Assembly: GCA_934754475.1 (NCBI GenBank)
Contig: CAKVHV010000003.1
Coordinates: 131,557 to 195,556, forward strand
From: an uncultured Clostridia bacterium
GTDB lineage: Bacteria; Bacillota; Clostridia; Christensenellales; UBA1242
Direction: 5' to 3'
DNA: 64,000 nt
Shown piece by piece: positions 8,108 to 15,409 of the stretch. The notes under the pieces were generated by a model that worked only from the letters and a program-made list of their open reading frames with translations, had not been told where the DNA came from and did not search any database. The first letter of the stretch is position 1; every line of letters begins with the position of its first letter. The translations under genes were made by a program, and so were the position numbers.

Positions 8108-9124
8108 ATGAGATTTAAAGATATAGATTGTAATTGCAATGATTGCAATTTGGATGTAGAAAATATTTTAAGAAAAACACCCCTTGTAGGAGTAAGGGGC
8201 GCAACTGGTCCAACTGGGGCTACAGGGGCTACTGGAGCGACCGGACCTACTGGTGGCGAAGTTGTAGCAAGTTCGACCACAACCTTGGAAGCGGGCGAAA
8301 AAGCATATGTAGAGAGTAAGTATCAAGACGGAAAAAACATGTTGAGTTTTTATCTTCCACGTGGCGAAAAGGGTGAACGTGGCGAAATGGAGACAGTCCA
8401 AGTCGGTTTTGTAAACACGGCTGACCCCGAAGAAGGTGCAGATGTCGTAGATAGATACGAAGAAGATGTGCATTATTTGGATTTTTCAATTCCAAGGGGA
8501 ATGCAAGGTTTCAAGGGAGAGAAAGGCGAAAAGGGCGAGAAGGGTGAAAGGGGAGACAAGGGAGAAAAAGGAGACACTGGAGAGAAAGGCGACAAAGGAG
8601 ATACTGGCAAACCAGGACCTGCCGAAATCCAAAGTGTCATGATACTTTCATACAATGGCGACCCTACTAGATTTCCAGTTGGTGGAATTGAAATAGAGTC
8701 TGGCAAAAGAGTTCCGCTCATGCGAAGGGAACTAGACCATGGCGGGTTTATTACTTTGGATAGTCAAGATATGACACTCCAATTTAACAAAACGGGAATA
8801 TACTTTGTAATATTTACTGTCAATGCATACGTCAAACGAAGCGGTACAGATTTTAATCCGGATACAGACTTTGTTTCAATTGCTTTTAGAGAAGTAGATA
8901 GCGACAAAATTTTGGCAGCAGCAAACAACTGGACACCAAATGAATGTGCCTTGAATACTTGTGGTCAAGGGATGTTTGTCGTAAACGACTTGGCTACCGC
9001 ATACGAACTGGTTAATACTCAAAAAAAGAGTATGTTTGTAAATGGCTGTAATATTAATCAGACTATTAGCCATTCGTATTTTAGTGTTCCAATGGTTTCG
9101 CTGTCTATAATCAAACTATACTAA
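8108..9124 (+). CDS. BclA-like collagen-repeat spore-surface protein
   Basis: A 338-residue protein with a Cys-rich head (residues 7-14, CNCNDCN), a short Gly-X-Thr block (GATGPTGATGATGATGPTGG), a globular spacer, a second collagen block of about 16 Gly-X-Y triplets rich in GEK and GDK, and a C-terminal domain of about 160 residues resembling the C1q/TNF-like trimer heads of exosporium glycoproteins such as BclA. No signal peptide, as expected for a protein made in the mother cell. ATG 8108 is chosen because TAGGAG lies five bases before it; the GTG at 8105 is too close. The C-terminus overlaps the convergent DUF421 gene by four bases. Confidence 0.8.
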   Translation: MRFKDIDCNCNDCNLDVENILRKTPLVGVRGATGPTGATGATGATGPTGGEVVASSTTTLEAGEKAYVESKYQDGKNMLSFYLPRGEKGERGEMETVQVGFVNTADPEEGADVVDRYEEDVHYLDFSIPRGMQGFKGEKGEKGEKGERGDKGEKGDTGEKGDKGDTGKPGPAEIQSVMILSYNGDPTRFPVGGIEIESGKRVPLMRRELDHGGFITLDSQDMTLQFNKTGIYFVIFTVNAYVKRSGTDFNPDTDFVSIAFREVDSDKILAAANNWTPNECALNTCGQGMFVVNDLATAYELVNTQKKSMFVNGCNINQTISHSYFSVPMVSLSIIKLY

Positions 9125-9804
9125 TCCTTAAACTGGATATCAATAGTATCTGTTGAAATATCATACTCGGCAAAAATAACTTTTTTAAGAGACTTTTTGT
9201 CGAGTTTTACTTTGTCTAGTAGCCACTGTACATCTTTTTGCAAAGTTCTCAGTGAGCTATAAGATATATGCCCGTCAACTATCACATAAAAAGGCAAACT
9301 AGCCTGAGCAATATTATTTGAAACATCTTCAATAACAACTGGTCTTAGATTTCCTTTTGGCATCACACTAAGTTGCCCGCTGGTTTCAAATATTGCATAA
9401 GCGACATCGTTTAAATCAAAATACCCTTTTTCTCTACACATAGATAGAATGTCGTTGACATCGAGTTTGCTTTTTCTGAGTGCTTTGTATTGAATCTTTC
9501 CCATGTATATTATTGTTTCGGGTCTACCCTTGAAAAAGTGTTTAAAAAATGGACCTTTTCTTCCAAGGAACGACACCATAATATCAAACAAGAAAAACAC
9601 TGTCATGCCAATCAAGTAATAATAAAAAGGTGTGTCTCCCACATCAGTTGCCATTTCGGCAGAAATCGAACCAATTGAAATCGCCATGACATAGTCAATA
9701 AACTCAAGTTGGGCGATTTGTTTTTTGCCCATAAGTTTGGCAATAAAGAATAGATAGATTACACTCACAGATGAGAATATTAATAATTTGTAAATTTCAT
9801 TCAT
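9121..9804 (-). CDS. DUF421 (YetF-like) membrane protein
   Basis: A 227-residue protein of the DUF421/YetF family. Three hydrophobic helices occupy roughly residues 6-90 (LLIFSSVSVIYLFFIAKL; YVMAISIGSISAEMA; YYLIGMTVFFLFDIMVSFL). The soluble domain contains the family blocks GKPETIIYxG (here GRPETIIYMGK), LDVNDILSMCREKGYF and VAYAIFETSGQLSVMPKG. Family members in spore formers are linked to spore or envelope functions (for example YdfR/YdfS, YetF), but the activity is poorly defined. It converges on the collagen-like gene with a 4-base overlap and no terminator between them. Confidence 0.85.
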   Translation of the reverse strand: MNEIYKLLIFSSVSVIYLFFIAKLMGKKQIAQLEFIDYVMAISIGSISAEMATDVGDTPFYYYLIGMTVFFLFDIMVSFLGRKGPFFKHFFKGRPETIIYMGKIQYKALRKSKLDVNDILSMCREKGYFDLNDVAYAIFETSGQLSVMPKGNLRPVVIEDVSNNIAQASLPFYVIVDGHISYSSLRTLQKDVQWLLDKVKLDKKSLKKVIFAEYDISTDTIDIQFKD

Positions 9805-9866
9805 AGTCTAATAATTAACATATAAAAAAATATTATTCAAATTTTCCAAGTATTTTTAAATTTCGC

Positions 9867-9895
9867 TTGACAATCAACTTTGGTGGGTGTAAAGT
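9867..9895 (+). promoter_or_regulatory. Promoter of the SAM riboswitch-metK transcript
   Basis: TTGACA (9867-9872), 17-bp spacer, TAAAGT (9890-9895). The start point falls at about 9902, the beginning of the riboswitch. Confidence 0.75.
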
Positions 9896-9901
9896 ATATG
9901 T

Positions 9902-9993
9902 ATCCATAAAGAGTGTGTTAGGGACAGCCCCGATGACCACACAGCAACCTAAATCGCAAGATTAAAGGTGCTAAAGGCTGACCGATGGGAAGA
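9902..9993 (+). promoter_or_regulatory. SAM-I-type riboswitch (S box)
   Basis: Contains the conserved order of the S-box aptamer: AAGAG, AGGGACAGCCCCGATGA, CAGCAACC, AAGGTGCTAA and GACCGATGGGA. These correspond to the P1/P2 junction, the kink-turn and P3/P4 elements of SAM-I/IV riboswitches. The 3' strand of P1 (GATGGG, 9984-9989) can also pair with CCCATT of the terminator, the usual on/off switch. High SAM should therefore stop metK expression. Subclass I versus IV is not resolved. Confidence 0.85.
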
Positions 9994-10014
9994 TTTAAGA
10001 TTTTTGTTTTTTTA

Positions 10015-10039
10015 CCCATTGGAGACAATGGGATTTTTT
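10015..10039 (+). terminator. Riboswitch-controlled terminator before metK
   Basis: A perfect 7-bp stem CCCATTG/CAATGGG with loop GAGA is followed by GATTTTTT. The left arm is complementary to the P1 3' strand of the riboswitch. Confidence 0.85.
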
Positions 10040-10077
10040 ATTCCCTTTATGGATAATATTAAAGGGAGATTTTTTTT

Positions 10078-11181
10078 ATGAATAATTTAAACGAGAGAAA
10101 AATAATTACAAGTGAGAGTGTTTGTATTGGACACCCAGACAAGACATGCGACACAATCGCCGATGCTTTTTTGGACGAAGCGTTGAGACAAGACTCGCAG
10201 TCTCAAATGGCTGTGGAATGTGCCATCAAAGATAACAAACTATTTATCTATGGCGAAGCCACCACCAAAGCCCAAATAGATTACGAAAAGATTGCAAGAA
10301 AGGTTTTGAAAGATATAGGATACACTTGCGACTTTGAAATTATCAAAGAAATAAGTGAGCAGAGTGTAGACATAAATAACGCAGTAGTCAAATCCGAACT
10401 TTGTGCAAACGACCAAGGAATGTGCTATGGCTATGCAACCAACGAAACCCCTGAATTTATGCCTATGCCAATAATCCTTGCACACAAACTTATGCAAAAG
10501 TACGACGAGTTTAGAAAAACAACCAGAGACTTTTTTGCGGATGCAAAGAGTCAAGTAAGTGTTGAATATTTTAAGGATAAACCAGTTAGAATAGATACAG
10601 TTTTGGTGTCTGTATCACATAGTTCAAGTTTGGATTTGAAGACCATTCAAGATATTATCAAAACCCAAGTTATTGACCCTGTTTTGAGTGAGTATCAATC
10701 AATGCTAGTTGACACCAAATATATTATCAATCCAAGTGGGAAATTTACCATTTGGGGAAGTTTTGGCGACTCAGGTTGTGTAGGCAGAAAGATTGTAGTA
10801 GATACTTATGGCGGAGTAGGTCGAGTAGGTGGCGGATGTTTTAGTAGCAAAAATTCTACCAAGGTAGATAGGTCGGGAGCATATTATGCAAGATTTATCG
10901 CCAAAAATATCGTAGCCAATGGACTAGCAGACAAATGCGAAATCCAAGTTTCTTATGGAATTGGACTAAGCAAACCAGTTTCACTAAATATTGAGACTTT
11001 TGGAACAAACAAAGTCTCAATCGAAAAAATCTATGAGATTGTAAACAAAAACTTCAACTTCTCTCCAGCAAATATAATAACTGAATTGGATTTGAACAAA
11101 CCAATTTATCAAAGTACTGCTTGTTTTGGTCACTTTGGGCGACCAGAGTTTTCTTGGGAGAAAATCAAAAAACTTGTCTAA
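10078..11181 (+). CDS. metK: S-adenosylmethionine synthetase
   Basis: A 367-residue methionine adenosyltransferase making SAM from methionine and ATP. Recognised blocks are SESVCIGHPDKTCDTIADAFLD at the N-terminus, ANDQGMCYGYATNETPEFMP in the middle, GRKIVVDTYGG, then TKVDRSGAYYARFIAKNIVA. It is shorter than the usual 380-400 residues and the normally strict GGPxGDxGLTGRK block reads WGSFGDSGCVGRK, so it belongs to a divergent branch. It is controlled by the SAM riboswitch directly upstream, as in many Bacillota, and is apparently transcribed alone. Confidence 0.92.
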   Translation: MNNLNERKIITSESVCIGHPDKTCDTIADAFLDEALRQDSQSQMAVECAIKDNKLFIYGEATTKAQIDYEKIARKVLKDIGYTCDFEIIKEISEQSVDINNAVVKSELCANDQGMCYGYATNETPEFMPMPIILAHKLMQKYDEFRKTTRDFFADAKSQVSVEYFKDKPVRIDTVLVSVSHSSSLDLKTIQDIIKTQVIDPVLSEYQSMLVDTKYIINPSGKFTIWGSFGDSGCVGRKIVVDTYGGVGRVGGGCFSSKNSTKVDRSGAYYARFIAKNIVANGLADKCEIQVSYGIGLSKPVSLNIETFGTNKVSIEKIYEIVNKNFNFSPANIITELDLNKPIYQSTACFGHFGRPEFSWEKIKKLV

Positions 11182-11259
11182 TTTTAGACATAATATTAGT
11201 GTTTCAACTTTAAATACGTCCCAAAAGTCAAGTATTTTTAACAAAGATAAAAAAACTTA

Positions 11260-11288
11260 TTGCAAGTTAAGTATGTTTTATGTAAAAT
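11260..11288 (+). promoter_or_regulatory. Promoter of the HEXXH gene
   Basis: TTGCAA (11260-11265), 17-bp spacer, TAAAAT (11283-11288). Confidence 0.65.
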
Positions 11289-11321
11289 ATATGTAGTGTT
11301 TAAGTTTAAGTTGGAGACTGA

Positions 11322-12386
11322 ATGAAAAGGATTGTAAGAGAAGTAATTAATAGTTCGCTGTTTGAGTCGACAGGCAAAAGAAACGAACTTACTGCCAAAC
11401 TAACCGCATTTGCACTTACATATGCAGGTGTTCCAGATGGCAAGTGGGGAGATATCTCTTTTAAAAAAGAACTAGGTCACGGTGAAGGAACATCGCAATA
11501 TCAAAATATTGAAGTGTCAAAAAGATTTTTGTTGGATAGTCAGGACAAGGGTTTAGACATTTTGGCACTTTGGCACGAAATAGGGCATGCACTAGACGAT
11601 GCAAATAGGGGTAGTGGCGCAACTTATGAGATTTATCAATCATATAATGCAAACGAAATTGGTTACTTTATAGATATTGTTCAAGAGTTGCTTTTTAACA
11701 ACGAAAAATATGACGATGGTGTTTTAATTTCGGCCATATGCGAAGAGTACTTGGATGCTAGATATGCTTTGTGTCCCGAAGAACTTAGAGCAGATAATTT
11801 TTCTTTTGATGTAGCAAGTCGTTTTGAAAATATCGGCAAACAACTAAAATTAAATTATGACAAAAAAATTGAGTTTAATAATATTATTGAACAAATAGAA
11901 AACGAAAAAAATCTACTTCGTTCTGCTCGTGAGAATTTTGAAGAAGTGGCAGACAAATACAAGGGGAAAGTCATTGGCTATTCAAGAGAAATACTGACAA
12001 GACTACTAAATTGTGACCAAGACGGAAATAGACAGATAGATAATTATGACGACATCAAAAAGGCAAAAATATTAATGGCTCTATCCGTTGCTTGTCGTCA
12101 AGTATTTAACGAAACGCAAGTAAATATTATTTTAGACGAAATAATTGGATTGTTTAATTGCTTTAGAAATGCTTGTAGTGATTCAAGTTGTAATATCACA
12201 TACAAGGAAATCAATGGACTCAAAAAACTTTGTACACGTTTGCTTGGCGCTTTTGAAAGTATAGTTTTGGCAGCACCTATAGATTTGAGAGAATCGGATA
12301 TAAAATTTATACGCGAAGAATTTGACGAAGAAGAAGTAGGGTATATTATGCGTGAACGCAAAAAAGTCTTTGGCAAAGAAATATAA
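11322..12386 (+). CDS. Putative zinc-dependent peptidase (HEXXH protein)
   Basis: A 354-residue cytoplasmic protein with one clear zincin motif: LWHEIGHALDD around residue 88, where His-Glu-x-x-His would bind zinc and hold the catalytic Glu. The acidic helix farther on (ISAICEEYLDARYAL) could supply the third ligand, as in gluzincins. The rest is helical and charged, with a probable coiled coil (FNNIIEQIENEKNLLRSARE). No signal peptide. ATG 11322 has GGAG seven bases upstream and a separate promoter. I cannot assign a peptidase family; a structural, non-proteolytic role is possible. Confidence 0.6.
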   Translation: MKRIVREVINSSLFESTGKRNELTAKLTAFALTYAGVPDGKWGDISFKKELGHGEGTSQYQNIEVSKRFLLDSQDKGLDILALWHEIGHALDDANRGSGATYEIYQSYNANEIGYFIDIVQELLFNNEKYDDGVLISAICEEYLDARYALCPEELRADNFSFDVASRFENIGKQLKLNYDKKIEFNNIIEQIENEKNLLRSARENFEEVADKYKGKVIGYSREILTRLLNCDQDGNRQIDNYDDIKKAKILMALSVACRQVFNETQVNIILDEIIGLFNCFRNACSDSSCNITYKEINGLKKLCTRLLGAFESIVLAAPIDLRESDIKFIREEFDEEEVGYIMRERKKVFGKEI

Positions 12387-12395
12387 CCAAAACTC

Positions 12396-12424
12396 TTGAC
12401 ATATACAAACTAATTATATAAAAT
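12396..12424 (+). promoter_or_regulatory. Strong promoter of the RNA locus
   Basis: TTGACA (12396-12401), 17-bp spacer, TAAAAT (12419-12424). It faces the structured RNA and the tRNA genes; no protein-coding frame follows. Confidence 0.75.
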
Positions 12425-12427
12425 ATC

Positions 12428-12676
12428 TAGGTACAAAAAACTTGGAAACAACCAACTTGATTAAATCAAATTTATCTAATTTGCTTTGACCTTAAGCAAA
12501 GAGATTGCTACCCAAGCACTTTGTATCTGGATATTTTTAGTTAACTACACAATATCATTTGGTTCGTGCTACTACGACAGTGAACACGCCGCGTTAAAAT
12601 AAGTTGCCAGTGGCAAGTTATTAGCCAAAGCGGGAGACACTTTAGGTGTCGACGGAAGAGCGAAATGCTCTACCTA
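12428..12676 (+). ncRNA. Candidate structured non-coding RNA, about 250 nt, class unknown
   Basis: No protein frame of note lies here, but pairing is dense. TAGGTA at the 5' end (12428-12433) complements TACCTA at the 3' end (12671-12676). CTTGG pairs with CCAAG (12441-12445 with 12512-12516), and AGGTACAAA can alternatively pair with TTTGTATCT. Local hairpins include TTGCC-AGT-GGCAA, GACAC-TTTAG-GTGTC and AGAGC-GAAAT-GCTCT. It follows a strong promoter and is not interrupted by a terminator before the tRNA. I looked for RNase P, tmRNA, SRP, 6S, T-box and group I/II hallmarks and did not find them. Confidence 0.5.
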
Positions 12677-12731
12677 AAAACGAATTGTAATTACAACAAC
12701 AAAAATAATAGTATTCAAGTAAATTTTATTT

Positions 12732-12769
12732 GCTGGTGTGGCTCAGCGGTAGAGCACCACCTTGGTAAG
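12732..12769 (+). pseudogene. 5' half of a tRNA-Thr, 3' half missing
   Basis: Thirty-eight bases match the first 38 of the intact tRNA-Thr 100 bases downstream except at four positions. Those lie in what would be the acceptor stem (GCTGGTG versus GCTACTG) and anticodon stem (CCACC versus CTGCC). The sequence stops matching just after the anticodon loop, and no 3' half with the complementary GGTGG or CACCAGC follows. It is therefore a remnant of a second tRNA-Thr, or one part of a split gene. Confidence 0.75.
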
Positions 12770-12831
12770 ATTTGAAATGCCTAAAATTACCGACTTAAAA
12801 ACTTAATAAATTAGCCTATTTTTATAGATAT

Positions 12832-12906
12832 GCTACTGTGGCTCAGCGGTAGAGCACTGCCTTGGTAAGGCAGGGGTCACGGGTCCGATTCCCGTCAGTA
12901 GCTCCA
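12832..12906 (+). tRNA. tRNA-Thr (GGT)
   Basis: A complete cloverleaf: acceptor GCTACTG/CAGTAGC, D arm with GGCTCAGCGGTAGAGC, anticodon stem CTGCC/GGCAG around loop CTTGGTAA (anticodon GGT), T arm ACGGG-TCCGATT-CCCGT, discriminator T and an encoded CCA. Followed at once by a strong terminator. Confidence 0.95.
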
Positions 12907-12917
12907 CTTATTAAAAG

Positions 12918-12959
12918 TCGCTAAAATCCTTTATTTTCCTAGGGTTTTGGCGATTTTTT
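12918..12959 (+). terminator. Intrinsic terminator of the tRNA transcript
   Basis: A 13-bp stem (12918-12930 with 12941-12953, two G-T pairs) with a 10-base loop is followed by six T. Confidence 0.9.
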
Positions 12960-13000
12960 ATTTTCATATTTTTAACGAAATTTTTAAAGCAAAAAAACAT

Positions 13001-13134
13001 TTGCTGTCAAATACGAAAGCAATTGCTGTCAAAATTTGCTCCATAAAAAAGACCGATAGCCATAAAATCAACTATCGGTCTTTTTCTTTCTAAAACTCTC
13101 TAAAACTGGTACATTTGCTGTCAATTGCTGTCAA
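13001..13134 (+). repeat. Four TTGCTGTCAA direct repeats downstream of the tRNA
   Basis: Identical decamers start at 13001, 13023, 13115 and 13125, the last two in tandem. They flank the bidirectional terminator at 13046-13085. Such clusters next to a tRNA resemble arm-type binding sites of tyrosine integrases at the end of an integrated element; no integrase gene remains here. Confidence 0.45.
13046..13085. terminator. Bidirectional terminator
   Basis: A perfect stem AAAAAGACCGATAG/CTATCGGTCTTTTT around a 12-base loop, with A on the left and T on the right, usable from either side. Confidence 0.85.
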
Positions 13135-13163
13135 AACTATTTAGGCAAAATAAAAAATTACTT

Positions 13164-13247
13164 TTAAAATATTTCAAATTCTAGTTCAGTCTTTCTATCA
13201 TATATTTCGCCTTGTGGGATGTAATACATGTATGAGTGTTTTGCTTT
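13164..13247 (-). pseudogene. Possible C-terminal gene fragment
   Basis: A short stop-bounded minus frame encodes KHSYMYYIPQGEIYDRK followed by TELEFEIF, with a composition like the end of a real protein. It lacks any start with a ribosome-binding site and is cut off upstream by stops. It may be a remnant of a deleted element between the TTGCTGTCAA repeats and the NUDIX gene; chance is not excluded. Confidence 0.2.
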
Positions 13248-13335
13248 TCATTAAATATTATTTATACAATAATCGCATAAACATCTTAATTCCTTATATA
13301 TTTAAATTTATAATGCGACAGCACCATAATTAATT

Positions 13336-13920
13336 TTACTTACAATACAACTCATATTTTTTGAGCATTCTTTGCATTGCTTTGTCATCTTTGCTTATGA
13401 GACTTTTTGCTTCGTCAATTGACACCCGTTTAATTTCGGTGGACTCGTTAGAAATTTCAAAATTTTTATCTTTAGCCAAAAATAAAAAATTAATATCATA
13501 ATGAAAATGCTCTGGTTCATTTTTCTTTTGGCTATATGCTATTCTCTGCACGTCGACATCCAAAATTTTGTTTGAAATAAGTTTGCAATCTGTGATTCCT
13601 GCTTCTTCGCTTATTTCTCTTTTTGCGACATTAATACAATTGCTTTCGCCATCACTATGCCCACCGAATTGAAACCACATCCCGGTCTTTTTGTGATGAT
13701 TAAGCAGTACTCCACCTTTGCCATCAACCACAAGTCCACCAGCGGTTACATGCCCCTTTAGATTAGACCTATCGTAGCAGTTTGTATTGCTTGTCAAAAA
13801 TTTTAACACGTTTTTGACATTTTCCTTTTCTTGTTCATCAAAAGGTCTGTAATTATTAAGTTCGTCAAAAAGATTAAATTTATTATAACTCATTTCTTTT
13901 CCCAATTCGTTTGTATTCAT
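13336..13920 (-). CDS. NUDIX hydrolase
   Basis: A 194-residue protein with a canonical NUDIX box: GGHSDGE, seven residues, then REISEEAGI, near residues 86-108. The flanking HVTAGGLVVDGKGGVLLNHHKKTGMWFQFGGH is typical of the many small NTP- or sugar-nucleotide-directed NUDIX enzymes of Bacillota. An N-terminal helical extension of about 55 residues precedes the domain. The start is firm (TAGGAG before ATG 13920), and an extended -10 (TGT-TATACT on the minus strand at 13943-13938) lies just upstream. It stands alone on the minus strand. Substrate unknown. Confidence 0.9.
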   Translation of the reverse strand: MNTNELGKEMSYNKFNLFDELNNYRPFDEQEKENVKNVLKFLTSNTNCYDRSNLKGHVTAGGLVVDGKGGVLLNHHKKTGMWFQFGGHSDGESNCINVAKREISEEAGITDCKLISNKILDVDVQRIAYSQKKNEPEHFHYDINFLFLAKDKNFEISNESTEIKRVSIDEAKSLISKDDKAMQRMLKKYELYCK

Positions 13921-14000
13921 ATGTTACTCCTAAAATGAGTATAACACAAATATTTAATATTTAAGTAAAAAACATGCAAGATTAAAAACTTTTGGAAAAC

Positions 14001-14059
14001 AAAAAAAGAACATCTATTCGCCGAATAGTTATACTAATTAATTTTATTAAATGTTCTTT
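14001..14059 (-). terminator. Orphan compound hairpin with a minus-strand T tract
   Basis: AAAGAACAT (14005-14013) pairs with ATGTTCTTT (14051-14059); inside it CTATTC pairs with GAATAG. Seven T follow on the minus strand only, yet no minus-strand gene lies directly to the right. It may end a short unannotated RNA or be part of the leader between the NUDIX and TfoX-like genes. Confidence 0.4.
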
Positions 14060-14120
14060 GCTAATCGTTATCTAAAGATGATGTGTCTACCGGTCATTTC
14101 TTATTTTGATTTGCGCTTGC

Positions 14121-14150
14121 TTGACACAATAATATTTGTTGGAATATAAT
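14121..14150 (+). promoter_or_regulatory. Promoter of the TfoX-like/flavodoxin operon
   Basis: TTGACA (14121-14126), 18-bp spacer, TATAAT (14145-14150). Confidence 0.8.
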
Positions 14151-14197
14151 ATGCTTAATAATTTGTTAAGTTAGAAAAATTATTAGGCGGGAACATA

Positions 14198-14488
14198 ATG
14201 GCGAGTTCAAAGGATTACAAGGATTATATTTTAGAACAACTAAATTTGCTTGAAGACATAACTTACAAAGCGATGTTTGGTGAGTTTATGCTGTATTACA
14301 AAGGCATATATTTTGGCGGTATTTTTGATAACAGATTTATGGTTAAAAATGTAAGTACAAACAAAAAATATGGCTTAATGTTAGATTTGCCATATCCAAG
14401 TGCAAAAGAAATGTATTTGGTTGAAAATATTGAAGACAAAGACTTTTTAAAAGCCCTTGTTTTGGACACTGTAAGGGGTTTGAAATGA
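14198..14488 (+). CDS. TfoX N-terminal domain protein
   Basis: A 96-residue protein that is one TfoX_N domain: MASSKDYKDYILEQL, then ITYKAMFGEFMLYYKGIYFGGIFDNRFMVK. This is the stand-alone form common in Bacillota and lacks the C-terminal domain of the Haemophilus/E. coli Sxy competence regulator. Its function in Gram-positives is not established and should not be read as competence control. Its TGA overlaps the ATG of the flavodoxin-fusion gene by four bases, so the two are translationally coupled. Confidence 0.8.
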   Translation: MASSKDYKDYILEQLNLLEDITYKAMFGEFMLYYKGIYFGGIFDNRFMVKNVSTNKKYGLMLDLPYPSAKEMYLVENIEDKDFLKALVLDTVRGLK

Positions 14489-15390
14489 ATAAAAGATATA
14501 TTATTTCAAGAAGATTTTTGATTTTTTGGACGCTTTTTATTGGGATAGGTGCAGTTGCTGGAAGCTTGGGAATGCTCGTTGACCCTTCGGGCAAAGCCAT
14601 GGGAATGGATGCAATGTTGCCATATTTCCAAGTATTGCCTTTTGCAGATAAATTGTTTCAAAATTTTGTCTTCTCTGGGATTATGTTGCTTGTCGTAAAT
14701 GGCATTACAAACTTAATTTCGGCGGGGCTTTTGTTTGCTCACAAAAAATCCGGCATTATTTTGGGGATGATATTTGGCATAACATTGATGTTGTGGATTG
14801 TTATTCAGTTTGTAATTTTCCCATTAAATTTTATGTCAACAGCATATTTCATATTTGGTTTTTTGCAATTCGTCACCGGATATGTGTGCCTTGTGGGTTA
14901 CATGCAAATCCAGTTTAAATTCGATGCTACTAGTTATATTAGTATTGGAAAAAACAAACACAAATTGGTGGTGTTTTTCTCACGTACAGGTTATACCAAA
15001 AAACTCGCTTACGAGATTGCAAACGAGCAAGGTGCAGAAATTTTGGAGATAACCACAAAAGAAAAAATTGCCGGCAATTTGGGATTTTGGTGGTGCGGAA
15101 GATTTGGCATGCACAAATGGGGCATGCCCTTAAACGATGTTGATATAGATTTTACACAATACGACGAAGTTACAATTTGTTCGCCAGTATGGGTGTTTGG
15201 ATTGTCCGCTCCAATTAGAGAGTTTTGCAAACTAAACAAAGGAAAAATTAAAAATGTAAATTTAGTTTTAACACATTTTATGAATTGCAAATTCAAAAAA
15301 ATCTCTCAAGAAGTGGATAAATTACTAGATACTCAGCACAAAGAATTTAAATCCTACCGATGTCGTTTTGGTAAACTTAAAAAACTTTAA
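14485..15390 (+). CDS. Four-helix membrane domain fused to a flavodoxin-like domain
   Basis: A 301-residue fusion. Residues 10-140 hold four hydrophobic helices (IFWTLFIGIGAVAGSLGML; FVFSGIMLLVVNGITNLI; GIILGMIFGITLMLWIVI; TAYFIFGFLQFVTGYVCLV). From residue 157 comes a flavodoxin-like fold, with phosphate-loop segment VVFFSRTGYTKKLAYEIA and later TICSPVWVFGLSAPIREF, matching the flavodoxin_4 type. Predicted role: membrane-associated electron transfer or quinone/flavin chemistry. It forms an operon with the TfoX-like gene upstream (ATGA overlap) and converges on the isomerase gene with only 19 bases between. Partner unknown. Confidence 0.75.
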   Translation: MNKRYIISRRFLIFWTLFIGIGAVAGSLGMLVDPSGKAMGMDAMLPYFQVLPFADKLFQNFVFSGIMLLVVNGITNLISAGLLFAHKKSGIILGMIFGITLMLWIVIQFVIFPLNFMSTAYFIFGFLQFVTGYVCLVGYMQIQFKFDATSYISIGKNKHKLVVFFSRTGYTKKLAYEIANEQGAEILEITTKEKIAGNLGFWWCGRFGMHKWGMPLNDVDIDFTQYDEVTICSPVWVFGLSAPIREFCKLNKGKIKNVNLVLTHFMNCKFKKISQEVDKLLDTQHKEFKSYRCRFGKLKKL

Positions 15391-15409
15391 AAAGCAAAAC
15401 AAAATTTTA

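Noticed and set aside
8053..8721. Long minus-strand frames rich in Pro/Ser opposite the collagen gene
   Set aside because: They are mirror images of the Gly-X-Y triplets in other frames, without ribosome-binding sites.
12590..12676. tracrRNA-like wording (GTTAAAATAAG and later hairpins)
   Set aside because: The match is short and there is no Cas9, repeat array or anti-repeat in the window.
12428..12676. RNase P, tmRNA, SRP, 6S or T-box RNA
   Set aside because: None of their diagnostic sequences (for example GAGGAAAGTCC of RNase P, the T-box AGGGTGG, the tmRNA tRNA-like ends) are present.
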